From JANQOH01 sp965214495 (GTDB lineage: Bacteria; Pseudomonadota; Alphaproteobacteria; UBA7887), in NCBI GenBank assembly GCA_965214495.1, contig OZ243958.1, forward strand, positions 1,426,001 to 1,490,000: a DNA stretch of 64,000 bases, written 5' to 3'. Below are positions 8,100 to 16,265 of the stretch, one piece after another (positions within the stretch are counted from its first letter, which is position 1; each line of letters opens with the position of its first letter). Below the pieces are notes generated by a model. That model saw only the letters and a program-made list of their open reading frames with translations. It ran no database searches and was not told the DNA's origin. The translations under genes and the position numbers were made by a program.

Positions 8100-9266
8100 T
8101 CAGAGAAAGTCCGCCGGCGGATCGCCCAACAACACCTGGCCCACCCGCTCGTAATGCGCTTCACGCGACTGAATCTGTTGCGACAGCGTATGAATGTCCC
8201 GGAACCGCCGCTCGAACGGGCCGCCCGGAAAGATACCGTCCACTCCCGCTTCCCTGTGAACGCGGTCGGCCACGGCGACCGACTCGTGGATCGCATGGGT
8301 CGCCGCCAGCCGCACGCGGGCGCGGTCGGCGATGTCGATCGGCGCCGTCGCGCCGGCGCGGGCGTAGATATCGTCGAGCGCGTCGAACAGATAGGCGCGC
8401 GCGGCGCCGAGCCGCGCCTCGGCACGCGCGACTCCGGCCTGTGCCAACGGCCGGTCGGCAAGCCGTTCGAGGCCGCGCGGCTTCTTGCGCACAGCGAGTG
8501 CGACGAGCGCGTCCAGCAGGGCGCGCGCGATGCCCAGCGCGACGCCCGCCACGCCGGCCGCATAAAGGCTTTGCATGGTGAAGGCGTAAAGCCGCCCTGA
8601 CTCGCGGCGCAGCGTCGGGTCGCCGCGCCGCCCGGTATGCCGCTCGGGCACGAACAGATCGTCCACCCGATAGGATTCCGAACCGGTGCCGCGCAGGCCG
8701 AGCGTGTCCCAATCGTCGAGCAGGGTGGCCCGTTCGGCCGGAAACAGCGCTGTCAGAACGATCGGCGCGCCGGCCGCGTCGCGCCGCAATTCGCCGTCGG
8801 GCTCGACCACATGGCCGTGCGCACCCATCCATGTCGCGTGCCGGCAGCCGCTGGCGAAACGCCACTCGCCGGCGACACGATAGCCGCCGGAAACGGCGGC
8901 GATGGTGTGCCGACCGGGTGGCCCCCAGGCAACCAGAGCGCGCGGGTCCCGGAAAATCCGGCGCGCAGTCTCGGGCGGCAGATAGGGGGCGATGAGCGCC
9001 GCTGCGTTGCCCACGAACACGTTCCAGCCCACCGAGGCGTCGCGCCGCGACAGTTCCTCGATCGCCGCCAGCGCGCCGGTAGGCGCAACTTCACCGCCAC
9101 CGACGCTCCGCGGCAGAAACATCCGCAGCAGACGCGCCTCGTATATGCGCTCCATCACCGGCGCGATGACCCGCCGCCGCCGTTCGATTTCGTCGGCGGC
9201 TTCCTCGATCGCGGCGCCGACGGCGCGGGCGCGCGCCAACGCATCCGGGGGCGCCGGCTGGTCCAT
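8100..9266 (-). CDS. Acyl-CoA dehydrogenase-fold flavoprotein (HsaA/type-2 monooxygenase-like)
   Basis: A 388-residue flavoprotein with an N-terminal helical domain, a central beta domain (SGGYRVAGEWRFASGCRHATW, and LGLRGTGSESYRVDDLFVPE) and a C-terminal four-helix domain of the acyl-CoA dehydrogenase type 2 kind. The GRW/ASGC pattern and the TGS motif resemble group D flavin monooxygenases such as HsaA more than classical acyl-CoA dehydrogenases, whose catalytic Glu I cannot place. It may act with the adjacent VOC protein on an aromatic or sterol-like compound; that is inference from gene order. Confidence 0.78.
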   Translation of the reverse strand: MDQPAPPDALARARAVGAAIEEAADEIERRRRVIAPVMERIYEARLLRMFLPRSVGGGEVAPTGALAAIEELSRRDASVGWNVFVGNAAALIAPYLPPETARRIFRDPRALVAWGPPGRHTIAAVSGGYRVAGEWRFASGCRHATWMGAHGHVVEPDGELRRDAAGAPIVLTALFPAERATLLDDWDTLGLRGTGSESYRVDDLFVPERHTGRRGDPTLRRESGRLYAFTMQSLYAAGVAGVALGIARALLDALVALAVRKKPRGLERLADRPLAQAGVARAEARLGAARAYLFDALDDIYARAGATAPIDIADRARVRLAATHAIHESVAVADRVHREAGVDGIFPGGPFERRFRDIHTLSQQIQSREAHYERVGQVLLGDPPADFL

Positions 9267-9426
9267 GGCGGCTCCTTGTCGCGGTTGCCGCCATTGCGGC
9301 CGAACCGGCGCGCAGTGTCAATACGCGGTAGTGTCCCGGTTTGAGATCGATACACGCTGCGGGACGACCGGACTCCAGCGCACCGCCGTCCCGCTGTCGT
9401 CACCGACACGAACCGCAACAATCCCC

Positions 9427-10205
9427 GTAGGGGAAACCCTTGTGGTTGCCCCCCTTGTTCCCTTCATGTTCTGGGGTTCGGGCGCCCACAAGGGGTGCCC
9501 CTACAGCCGGGTCGATGCCACTCGGCGCACCCGCGCGGCAGCCTCGAGGCGCCGCCATCCCGCAACAATTTCTGTAGGGGCAACCCTTGTGGTTGCCCTC
9601 TTTGTTCCCCTCTTGTTCGGCGGTTCGGGGCCCACAAGGGGCGCCCCCACAGGCGGATCGATGCCGCTTGGCACCCGCGCGCGACAGCCTGCAGGCGCCG
9701 CCATCCCGCAATAATTTCTGTAGGGGCAACCCTTGTGGTTGCCCTCTTTGTTCCCCGCCTGTTCGGTGGTTCGGGCCCCACAAGGGGCGCCCCCACAGGC
9801 GGGTCGATGCCACGAGCACCGCTTCGGGCGGCCCGTCAGCGACCGTGGCGCCCCCACAGGCGGGTCGATGCCACTCGGCGCACCCGCGCGGCGGCCTCGA
9901 GGCCCCGCCATCCCGCAACAATTTCTGTAGGGGCAACCCTTGTGGTTGCCCTCTTTGTTCCCCACCTGTTCGGCAGTTCGGGCCCCACAAGGGGCGCCCC
10001 CACAGGCGGGTCGATGCCACTCGGCGCACCTGCGTGGCGGCCTGCAGGCCCCGCCATCCCGCAATAATTTCTGTAGGGGCAACCCTTGTGGTTGCCCTCC
10101 CTTGCTCCCCACCTGTCCGGGCGTTCAAGCCCCCACAGGCGGGTCGATGCCGCTTGGCGCACCCGCGTGGCGGCCTGCAGGCACCGCCATCCCGTTGTCG
10201 TCACC
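9427..10205. repeat. Array of five hairpin-forming dispersed repeats, about 147-base period
   Basis: A 26-base element starting GTAGGGGCAACCCTTGTGG recurs at 9427, 9574, 9720, 9927 and 10073 (spacings 147, 146, 207, 146). Within it GGGCAACC and GGTTGCCC pair around CTTGT. About 30 bases later a partner element CCCCACAAGGGGCGCCCCCACA occurs, able to fold back on the first over most of its length. The 207-base gap carries an extra partial partner element at 9847-9871. Similar sequences flank the array (CCGCTGTCGTCACCG near 9391, CCGTTGTCGTCACCG near 10193). Open frames here are artefacts. Bases 10206-10395 hold nothing recognisable. Confidence 0.85.
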
Positions 10206-10395
10206 GCCGCCAACCCCAACGAACCGCGATAATTTTCAAACTGAAACACTACCCGATATGCCGGAACGACCGGTGCGCATTACGAACCGGATAGCCCGCG
10301 TACCGCCCCATCCGCCCCGATCGGGCGCGAGCGACAATACCGGAACGGAAACGGCTAACTCCACTTGCTGGCGACAGTGTGCCGGCGGCGCATCC

Positions 10396-10422
10396 TTGAC
10401 AGCACCGCAGCCCCCCTATATT
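10396..10422 (+). promoter_or_regulatory. Candidate promoter of the Sel1/FGE-fold gene
   Basis: A perfect TTGACA (10396-10401) is followed after 15 bases by TATATT (10417-10422), about 100 bases upstream of the start codon. TATTGT two bases further on would give a 17-base spacer. The same CTATATTG core occurs upstream of the FGE-fold gene starting at 17222. Confidence 0.48.
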
Positions 10423-10521
10423 GTCAGAATGGGTAGTCTCGCGGCGCTTCGGTCGATTGCGGCGCCCGACGCAGTGTCGATGTCGGTTCCCGTTACGCTA
10501 TCTGTCTGCCGGAGGAGGCAG

Positions 10522-12054
10522 ATGACGGCAGCTCAATGGGTCATCGGAATGCTGATCGTGCTAGCGGTTCAGTCCGCCCACGCTGCGGAATTCGATGTCG
10601 GCGCCGCCGCCTACTCCAGGGGCGACTTCGAAGCGGCCTTCGCGGAATGGGAAGTTCTTGCGGAGGAAGGAGATCCCCGCGCGCAATACGAACTGGCGCG
10701 AATGCTCTCCGCAGGGATCGGAACCGCCAAGAACGAGCGCGCCGCCATACGATGGTTCCGTCAGGCGGGCGAGCAGGGCTACACCGAAGCCCAACTGGAA
10801 CTCGCCCTCATGTATTCGCTCGGGCGCGGCGTGCGGCGCGACGACTCCGCCGTCGCCTACTGGTATGGGCGCCTCGCCGAGGCCGGTCACGTCACGGCTC
10901 AGGTCCTCCTGGCCGACATGTATGAAACCGGCACCGGTGTCGACGAAGACCCGAGCCGTGCCGCCTACTGGTATCAGCGTGCAGCGGAGCAGGGGCACGT
11001 CGGCGCGCAGGTGAAACTCGGCGACATGCATGCTCAGGGTCGCGGCGTCGCCGAGGACCCGGTCAAGGCGTGGGCGTGGTATGATCTCGCGGCGGCAAGA
11101 GGCGACCAAACCGCGGCGGCGGAACGCACCAGACTTCGCCCCCAACTCGACGAGGAGGCATTCGCCCGGGCCATGGCGCTGCGCCGCGAGCTCAGCCCGC
11201 TGCCCGTTCCCGCGCCCGTCGACGACGACATTGAACCCGATGTCGAGCGCGCGTTCGCCCGGGCGTTCGAAATGCTTCCGGTCAAGTCCGGTTGCTTCGC
11301 GATGGGCAGCGATCCGAACGAACCGGGCCGCTACGAGAATGAAAATCGGCACGCCGTGTGTGTCAGCGAATTTTCCATCTCCCGCTACGAAGTGACGCGC
11401 GGACAATATGCCGCTTTCATCGCCGAGACCGGCCGCGAGACGCCCGACGGTTGTCAGACCTATAGCGAGGAAGACGGCGGATGGATGTTTCACACCGAAC
11501 GTTCCTGGCGCAATCCGGGCTATGCGCAAACCGACGACCATCCGGTGGTATGCGTCAGCCGGGAAGACGCACAGGCCTTTGCAGAGTGGCTCTCTCAACG
11601 TCAGGGAGTCGAATACCGCCTTCCGACCGAGGCGGAGTGGGAATATACCGCCCGGGCAGGGCGGGGTACGTCGCGTTACTGGGGTAACGATCCCGATAAT
11701 GCCTGCCTTTGGGCGAATGTCGGCGATCGCACGCTCCATCGGCACTACAGCGAGTGGCTGTGGACCTTTCATCCGTGCGACGACGGATACGTCTATACCG
11801 CGCCCGTGGGTAGTTTCTCCGAGAGCCCCTATGGCCTCCACGACATATTGGGAAACGTGTGGGAGTGGACGTGCTCGTCATACGACGTGGCGTATGAAGG
11901 GGCCGAGCGCGCCTGCGCGCCAAGCGCCCGCAACGGCGTGATGCGCGGCGGCGCGTGGAGCAATTCGCCCGATTGGGCACGCGCGGCGAGCAGGTTCGGA
12001 ACCGCGGTCGACGCCAGGTTCGACCTGGCCGGTTTCCGTCTTGCCCATGATTGA
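10522..12054 (+). CDS. Secreted Sel1-repeat / FGE-sulfatase-fold fusion protein
   Basis: A 510-residue protein with a signal peptide (MTAAQWVIGMLIVLAVQSAHA), about four Sel1/TPR-like repeats (residues 35-200; for example AQYELARMLSAGIGT and AAYWYQRAAEQGHVGAQ), a short linker, and an FGE-sulfatase domain (about 250-510) beginning with the FAMGSDP motif. True formylglycine-generating enzymes have two active-site cysteines near the C-terminal GGSW motif. Here that region reads MRGGAWSNSPDWARAASR with no Cys, so it is probably a binding module of C-type-lectin fold. The start is fixed by GGAGGAGG. It precedes the FimV-like gene by 33 bases, likely one operon. Confidence 0.83.
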   Translation: MTAAQWVIGMLIVLAVQSAHAAEFDVGAAAYSRGDFEAAFAEWEVLAEEGDPRAQYELARMLSAGIGTAKNERAAIRWFRQAGEQGYTEAQLELALMYSLGRGVRRDDSAVAYWYGRLAEAGHVTAQVLLADMYETGTGVDEDPSRAAYWYQRAAEQGHVGAQVKLGDMHAQGRGVAEDPVKAWAWYDLAAARGDQTAAAERTRLRPQLDEEAFARAMALRRELSPLPVPAPVDDDIEPDVERAFARAFEMLPVKSGCFAMGSDPNEPGRYENENRHAVCVSEFSISRYEVTRGQYAAFIAETGRETPDGCQTYSEEDGGWMFHTERSWRNPGYAQTDDHPVVCVSREDAQAFAEWLSQRQGVEYRLPTEAEWEYTARAGRGTSRYWGNDPDNACLWANVGDRTLHRHYSEWLWTFHPCDDGYVYTAPVGSFSESPYGLHDILGNVWEWTCSSYDVAYEGAERACAPSARNGVMRGGAWSNSPDWARAASRFGTAVDARFDLAGFRLAHD

Positions 12055-12087
12055 GCGGCGCTGACGCTTCAAGGCGAGGAACCGACC

Positions 12088-14763
12088 ATGATCCGCGGCT
12101 TCGTGCTTTCCGTTATCTGTCTGTCCGTGCTCGGCGCGCCGTTCGCCGCCCGCGCGGATTGCTACGGCCCCGTGCGCAAGGACGACACCTTGTGGTCCAT
12201 CGCGCTGAAGCTCAGGCCCGACCCGTCGATCGGGACCCAGCGCATGATGCTCGCGCTGCTCGCGGCGAATCCCGACGCCTTCGCCAGGGGTAACATCAAC
12301 GGGCTGAAAGCCGGCTCGACCCTGTGTTTCGAACCGGCGGATTCGCCCGGCCTCGATGATCGTGCGGCGATTGCGGAAGTACGCCGCCAGAACCGGGATT
12401 GGAGTTCCCCCGGCACATCGTCCGGCCCTGGCGCGCCCGCGGTCCGCCGGGACGAACCTGCGACGCCCGTTGAGACCGCAATATCCGAGTCGGTCGAATC
12501 GCGGCTGGTGGCGACCGAGCGCCGGATCGCGCTGCTGGAAGCCGCGCTGGAGCGTTCTCCGGCGCCGCAACCCGCGCCCGGTGTCGCGGGCGCCGAACTG
12601 CGGCAACGCTTCGACCGCGCCGTCGCCGCGTTCGAGTCGCGCATCGCGCAGGTGGAGGGTCGGATCGAAACCCTGCGGTTCTCTCCGCCGGGCGGCCATG
12701 TCCACCAGGAACTCGTGGCGCTCGAGTCGCGTCTTTCCGGAATCGACGCCGCAACCCAACAGCTTCAGTCCGCTTTACCCGCCGGAGGCGCTGCCGCCTC
12801 CGCCCTCGTCTCGCGTCTCAACGATTCCGTGACGGTTCTGGTGCAGCGCGTGTCGCGCGCCGAGGATCGCATCGGGGCGCTGACCGCCTCTCTTGATGTG
12901 GAGCGAGAGGAGAATCTGGTTGCGAAATCGCAGTTGGACCGGGCGCTTCGTCTCCTCTATGCCACCGATCCCGCGAGCGGAGCCGCGCCCCAGGTTGCGC
13001 CGTCGCCGACCTCTTCGGCTGAAGACGAGGCCGTGGCGTCGTTAGAGCTCCCCGTTCTCTCGCCGGGCGGCGGGGTCGTCGCCGCGCTCAAACCCATGCC
13101 GACACCCGCACCGGCGGGCGGCGGGGTCGTCGCCGCGCTCGAACCCATGCCGACACCCGCACCGGCGGGCGGGGGGGTCGTCGCCGCGCTCGAACCCATG
13201 CCGACACCCGCACCGGCGGGCGGGGGGGTCGTCGCCGCGCTCGAACCCATGCCGACACCCGCGCCGGCGGGCGGCGGGGTCGTCGCCGCACTCGAGCCCA
13301 TGCCCGAACCCGTTCCGGCGGGCGGCGGGGTCGTCGCCGCGCTCGAACCCATGCCGACACCCGCACCGGCGGGCGGGGGGGTCGTCGCCGCGCTCGAACC
13401 CATGCCGACACCCGCGCCGGCGGGCGGCGGGGTCGTCGCCGCACTCGAGCCCATGCCGACACCCGCGCCGGCGGGCGGCGGGGTCGTCGCCGCACTCGAA
13501 CCCATGCCGACACCCGCACCGGCGGGCGGGGGGGTCGTCGCCGCGCTCGAACCCATGCCGACACCCGCGCCGGCGGGCGGCGGGGTCGTCGCCGCACTCG
13601 AGCCCATGCCCGAACCCGTTCCGGCGGGCGGCGGGGTCGTCGCCGCACTCGAACCCATGCCGACACCCGCGCCGGCGGGCGGCGGGGTCGTCGCCGCGCT
13701 CGAACCCATGCCGACACCCGCGCCGGCGGGCGGCGGGGTCGTCGCCGCGCTCGAACCCATGCCGACACCCGCACCGGCGGGCGGCGGGATCGTCGCCGCA
13801 CTCGAACCCATGCCGACACCCGCACCGGCGGGCGGCGGGGTCGTCGCCGCACTCGAACCCATGCCGACACCCGCGCCGGCGGGCGGCGGGATCGTCGCCG
13901 CACTCGAGCCCATGCCGACACCCGCGCCGGCGGGCGGCGGGGTCGTCGCCGCACTCGAACCCATGCCGACACCCGCACCGGCGGGCGGGGGGGTCGTCGC
14001 CGCACTCGAACCCATGCCGACACCCGCGCCGGCGGGCGGCGGGGTCGTCGCCGCGCTCGAACCCATGCCGACACCCGCGCCGGCGGGCGGCGGGGTCGTC
14101 GCCGCGCTCGAACCCATGCCGACACCCGCACCGGCGGGCGGCGGGATCGTCGCCGCACTCGAACCCATGCCGACACCCGCACCGGCGGGCGGCGGGGTCG
14201 TCGCCGCACTCGAACCCATGCCGACACCCGCGCCGGCGGGCGGCGGGATCGTCGCCGCACTCGAACCCATGCCGACACCCGCACCGGCGGGCGGGGGGGT
14301 CGTCGCCGCACTCGAACCCATGCCGACACCCGCGCCGGCGGGCGGCGGGGTCGTCGCCGCGCTCGAACCCATGCCGACACCCGCACCGGCGGGCGGCGGG
14401 GTCGTCGCCGCGCTCGAACCCATGCCCGAACCGGTCCCGACGGGCGGCGGGGCCGTCGTCGCGCTCGAACCCATGCCCGAACCGGTCCCGACGGGCGGCG
14501 GGGCCGTCGTCGCGCTCGAACCCATGCCCGAACCCGTCCCGACGGGCGGCCAGGTTGTCGCGCTCGAACCCATGCCCGAACCCGTGCCGCTGGGCGGCGA
14601 GGTTGACGAACTGGCCTCGACCGAGCCGGGGCCCGATCCGACGCCACAACGCCGGGTGGAAGCCGCCGAAGCCGGATCGGCAGCCCCGGGAACGGAGAAC
14701 GGCGATTTCGTTGGTCGTATCTCCTCGTGGTTCAAGGAGATCAGGGAGCGGTTGAGCCCGTAA
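12088..14763 (+). CDS. FimV-like LysM envelope protein with about 30 Pro/Ala repeats
   Basis: An 891-residue protein. A signal peptide (ends about residue 23, ARA) leads into a FimV N-terminal/LysM-like domain (YGPVRKDDTLWSIALKLRP, NINGLKAGSTL), which in FimV binds peptidoglycan. Residues about 140-300 are heptad-rich and probably coiled coil. Residues 325-833 are tandem 17-residue repeats (consensus PAGGGVVAALEPMPTPA), a likely extended, proline-rich spacer. The C-terminal 20 residues form an amphipathic helix (VGRISSWFKEIRERL). It may reach across the periplasm, with the FGE-fold proteins on either side as partners; that is inference. It ends 40 bases from the next, convergent gene. Confidence 0.82.
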   Translation: MIRGFVLSVICLSVLGAPFAARADCYGPVRKDDTLWSIALKLRPDPSIGTQRMMLALLAANPDAFARGNINGLKAGSTLCFEPADSPGLDDRAAIAEVRRQNRDWSSPGTSSGPGAPAVRRDEPATPVETAISESVESRLVATERRIALLEAALERSPAPQPAPGVAGAELRQRFDRAVAAFESRIAQVEGRIETLRFSPPGGHVHQELVALESRLSGIDAATQQLQSALPAGGAAASALVSRLNDSVTVLVQRVSRAEDRIGALTASLDVEREENLVAKSQLDRALRLLYATDPASGAAPQVAPSPTSSAEDEAVASLELPVLSPGGGVVAALKPMPTPAPAGGGVVAALEPMPTPAPAGGGVVAALEPMPTPAPAGGGVVAALEPMPTPAPAGGGVVAALEPMPEPVPAGGGVVAALEPMPTPAPAGGGVVAALEPMPTPAPAGGGVVAALEPMPTPAPAGGGVVAALEPMPTPAPAGGGVVAALEPMPTPAPAGGGVVAALEPMPEPVPAGGGVVAALEPMPTPAPAGGGVVAALEPMPTPAPAGGGVVAALEPMPTPAPAGGGIVAALEPMPTPAPAGGGVVAALEPMPTPAPAGGGIVAALEPMPTPAPAGGGVVAALEPMPTPAPAGGGVVAALEPMPTPAPAGGGVVAALEPMPTPAPAGGGVVAALEPMPTPAPAGGGIVAALEPMPTPAPAGGGVVAALEPMPTPAPAGGGIVAALEPMPTPAPAGGGVVAALEPMPTPAPAGGGVVAALEPMPTPAPAGGGVVAALEPMPEPVPTGGGAVVALEPMPEPVPTGGGAVVALEPMPEPVPTGGQVVALEPMPEPVPLGGEVDELASTEPGPDPTPQRRVEAAEAGSAAPGTENGDFVGRISSWFKEIRERLSP
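13060..14586 (+). repeat. In-frame 51-base minisatellite, about 30 copies
   Basis: Twenty-seven consecutive 51-base units run from 13060 to 14436, followed by two diverged 51-base units and one 48-base unit. Variants include TPA versus EPV endings and GVV versus GIV cores. Units 4-5 match 10-11, and units 13-16 match 20-23 base for base, so whole blocks of six and seven units have been duplicated. Because the period is a multiple of three, long open frames also appear on the opposite strand; these are by-products. Confidence 0.95.
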
Positions 14764-14803
14764 CCGCCGGAACCCGGTGCGTCCCTGGCGCCGTCCGCGC
14801 CGG

Positions 14804-15712
14804 CTACAACGTTCGCGCGACCCGGAACCCCGTATAGTCGCTGCGGAACCCGGTGTGCGCTCCGCCCCGATGCGCCACTCTGAGATATTTCGGCGTGCTG
14901 GCCCAGGAAGCGCCCCGCATCACGCGCGCCGAGCAGTCGCCTTCTTCCCAGGCGTCGCCATTGGTCGGCGCGCCGATATAAGTCCAGTTGAAGCAGTCCT
15001 GCACCCACTCCCAGGCATTCCCCAGCATGTCGTATAGGCCGAAAGCGTTTTCCTGAAACGAACCGACCAGCGCGGTCTTCGCATTGCCGTCGTTGCACGG
15101 CACGCGCCACAGCAAGTCGGTCGTCGCGTCGGCCCCGTTCGCGTATAGACACTGCGCCACCGTGTCGCGGCCCCAGGGCCAGGGCGTGATCGTTCCGGCC
15201 CGGGCGGCATACTCCCACTCGGCGGCGCTCGGCAGCCGGTAGTCGATCCCCGTGTGCCATGACAACCACGCGACATAGGCCGTAGCGTCGTTCCAGCTCA
15301 CACACACCGCAGGGTGACGCGGGGTTTGAACGAACCCCAGGTTTCGCCAGTTCTGCCCCGCATCGTCGATCCAGCCGGCCCCTTCGTTCACCTGACACCC
15401 GCCAACGCTCGAGTGATTCGTCTCCTGCACGAACCTTGCGTATTCCTGTCGCGTGACTTCATAGACGCCGATCGCGAACGGCTCCATGATCGTGACCTCG
15501 TGGGCGGGGCCCTCCCTGTCGTAGCGATCCGCCTCCGATTCCGGCGATCCCATCCTGAACGTGCCGGTCGGTATCGCGATCACTTCCGGACAACTCTCGC
15601 AATCGCGCCATCGGTCGCCGGGCGCGCGGTCGATCGCGGTCTGCGCAGCGGCCATACCGGCGACCGCGACGATCCCCGCGATCGTGAGGGTCAATACGGA
15701 CTTGCATATCAT
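14804..15712 (-). CDS. Secreted FGE-sulfatase-fold protein (paralogue A)
   Basis: A 302-residue protein with a signal peptide (ends MAAAQ) and a single FGE-sulfatase domain: FRMGSPESEADRYDREGPAH, IGVYEVTRQEYARF, RLPSAAEWEYAARAG, LGNAWEWVQDC and TGFRVARTL. The position of the two catalytic cysteines in real FGEs reads RVMRGASWASTPKYLRVAHR, without Cys, so formylglycine formation is unlikely. The cysteines that are present (CESCP, GDCSARV and others) may form disulfides. It has a strong AAGGAGGA ribosome site. It is closely similar to the gene at 16266-17222, indicating a local duplication. Confidence 0.84.
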   Translation of the reverse strand: MICKSVLTLTIAGIVAVAGMAAAQTAIDRAPGDRWRDCESCPEVIAIPTGTFRMGSPESEADRYDREGPAHEVTIMEPFAIGVYEVTRQEYARFVQETNHSSVGGCQVNEGAGWIDDAGQNWRNLGFVQTPRHPAVCVSWNDATAYVAWLSWHTGIDYRLPSAAEWEYAARAGTITPWPWGRDTVAQCLYANGADATTDLLWRVPCNDGNAKTALVGSFQENAFGLYDMLGNAWEWVQDCFNWTYIGAPTNGDAWEEGDCSARVMRGASWASTPKYLRVAHRGGAHTGFRSDYTGFRVARTL

Positions 15713-16265
15713 GTCTCACTCCTCCTTCGAGGTATGTTCGGCGAGGCGGACCTCGCTTCGGATTACAGTTCCCGTAAACGGGGCCGTACTGTCTCGAGAT
15801 TCGGGTATGGCGCGGAAACCGCCATTCGGTCCGGCGACCGGCGGCGGCTCTTGCCGTTACCTGGCGGGAGGCGGTCTCAGTACTCCGGTGGATCTCTTGT
15901 GGTGCGCCGCGCGACGCGCCCACTCGTATCGTCGGTTCGCGTGAACCGGCCTGCGACCGTGTCGTATGGTCGCGACGCCCCGAAACCGATTACCGCCGGA
16001 AACGGCATCCTGCCTCTTCGGGGCGGGATCGGCCATCCGGCGCCCCTGCTGTTACACGCGGGGGGGGGGGGGTAAAAACAGACTTCATGCAAGTCATCGC
16101 GCCGTAAGCCGAACCTTTCAGAACGTAGTATCGTAACCGCTCTTGGCGAAGGATACTACAGCGCGATGAAAATACCCAGCCTATGAGTTCTTTATCATTG
16201 AAACCATTGTATCATATACCGAGCCGCCGACCGCGCCGTTCGCACGACGCGGTCGGCGTATCGGA
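15713..16265. other. Spacer between the two FGE-fold paralogues, with a 13-base G tract
   Basis: No gene is seen in 553 bases. It holds a run of 13 G (16060-16072), a perfect 8-base inverted repeat GTAGTATC/GATACTAC (16125-16132 and 16152-16159, 19-base loop), and an AT-richer pocket around 16140-16220 that is unlike the surrounding DNA. A hairpin near 16226-16257 is listed separately. Confidence 0.6.
16226..16257 (-). terminator. Hairpin downstream of FGE-fold paralogue B
   Basis: GCCGACCGCG (16226-16235) pairs perfectly with CGCGGTCGGC (16248-16257) around a 12-base loop, nine bases after the stop of the minus-strand gene. No T tract follows, so it is a possible terminator or mRNA-stabilising stem. 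Confidence 0.5.

Noticed and set aside
9427..10205. CRISPR array
   Set aside because: The repeats are about 147 bases apart with nearly identical sequence between them rather than unique spacers, and there are no cas genes.
12957..15398. Very long open frames on the minus strand across the minisatellite
   Set aside because: They arise because a 51-base repeat is open in several frames. Composition is repetitive and no start site or domain supports them. The plus-strand frame has a signal peptide and LysM-like domain.
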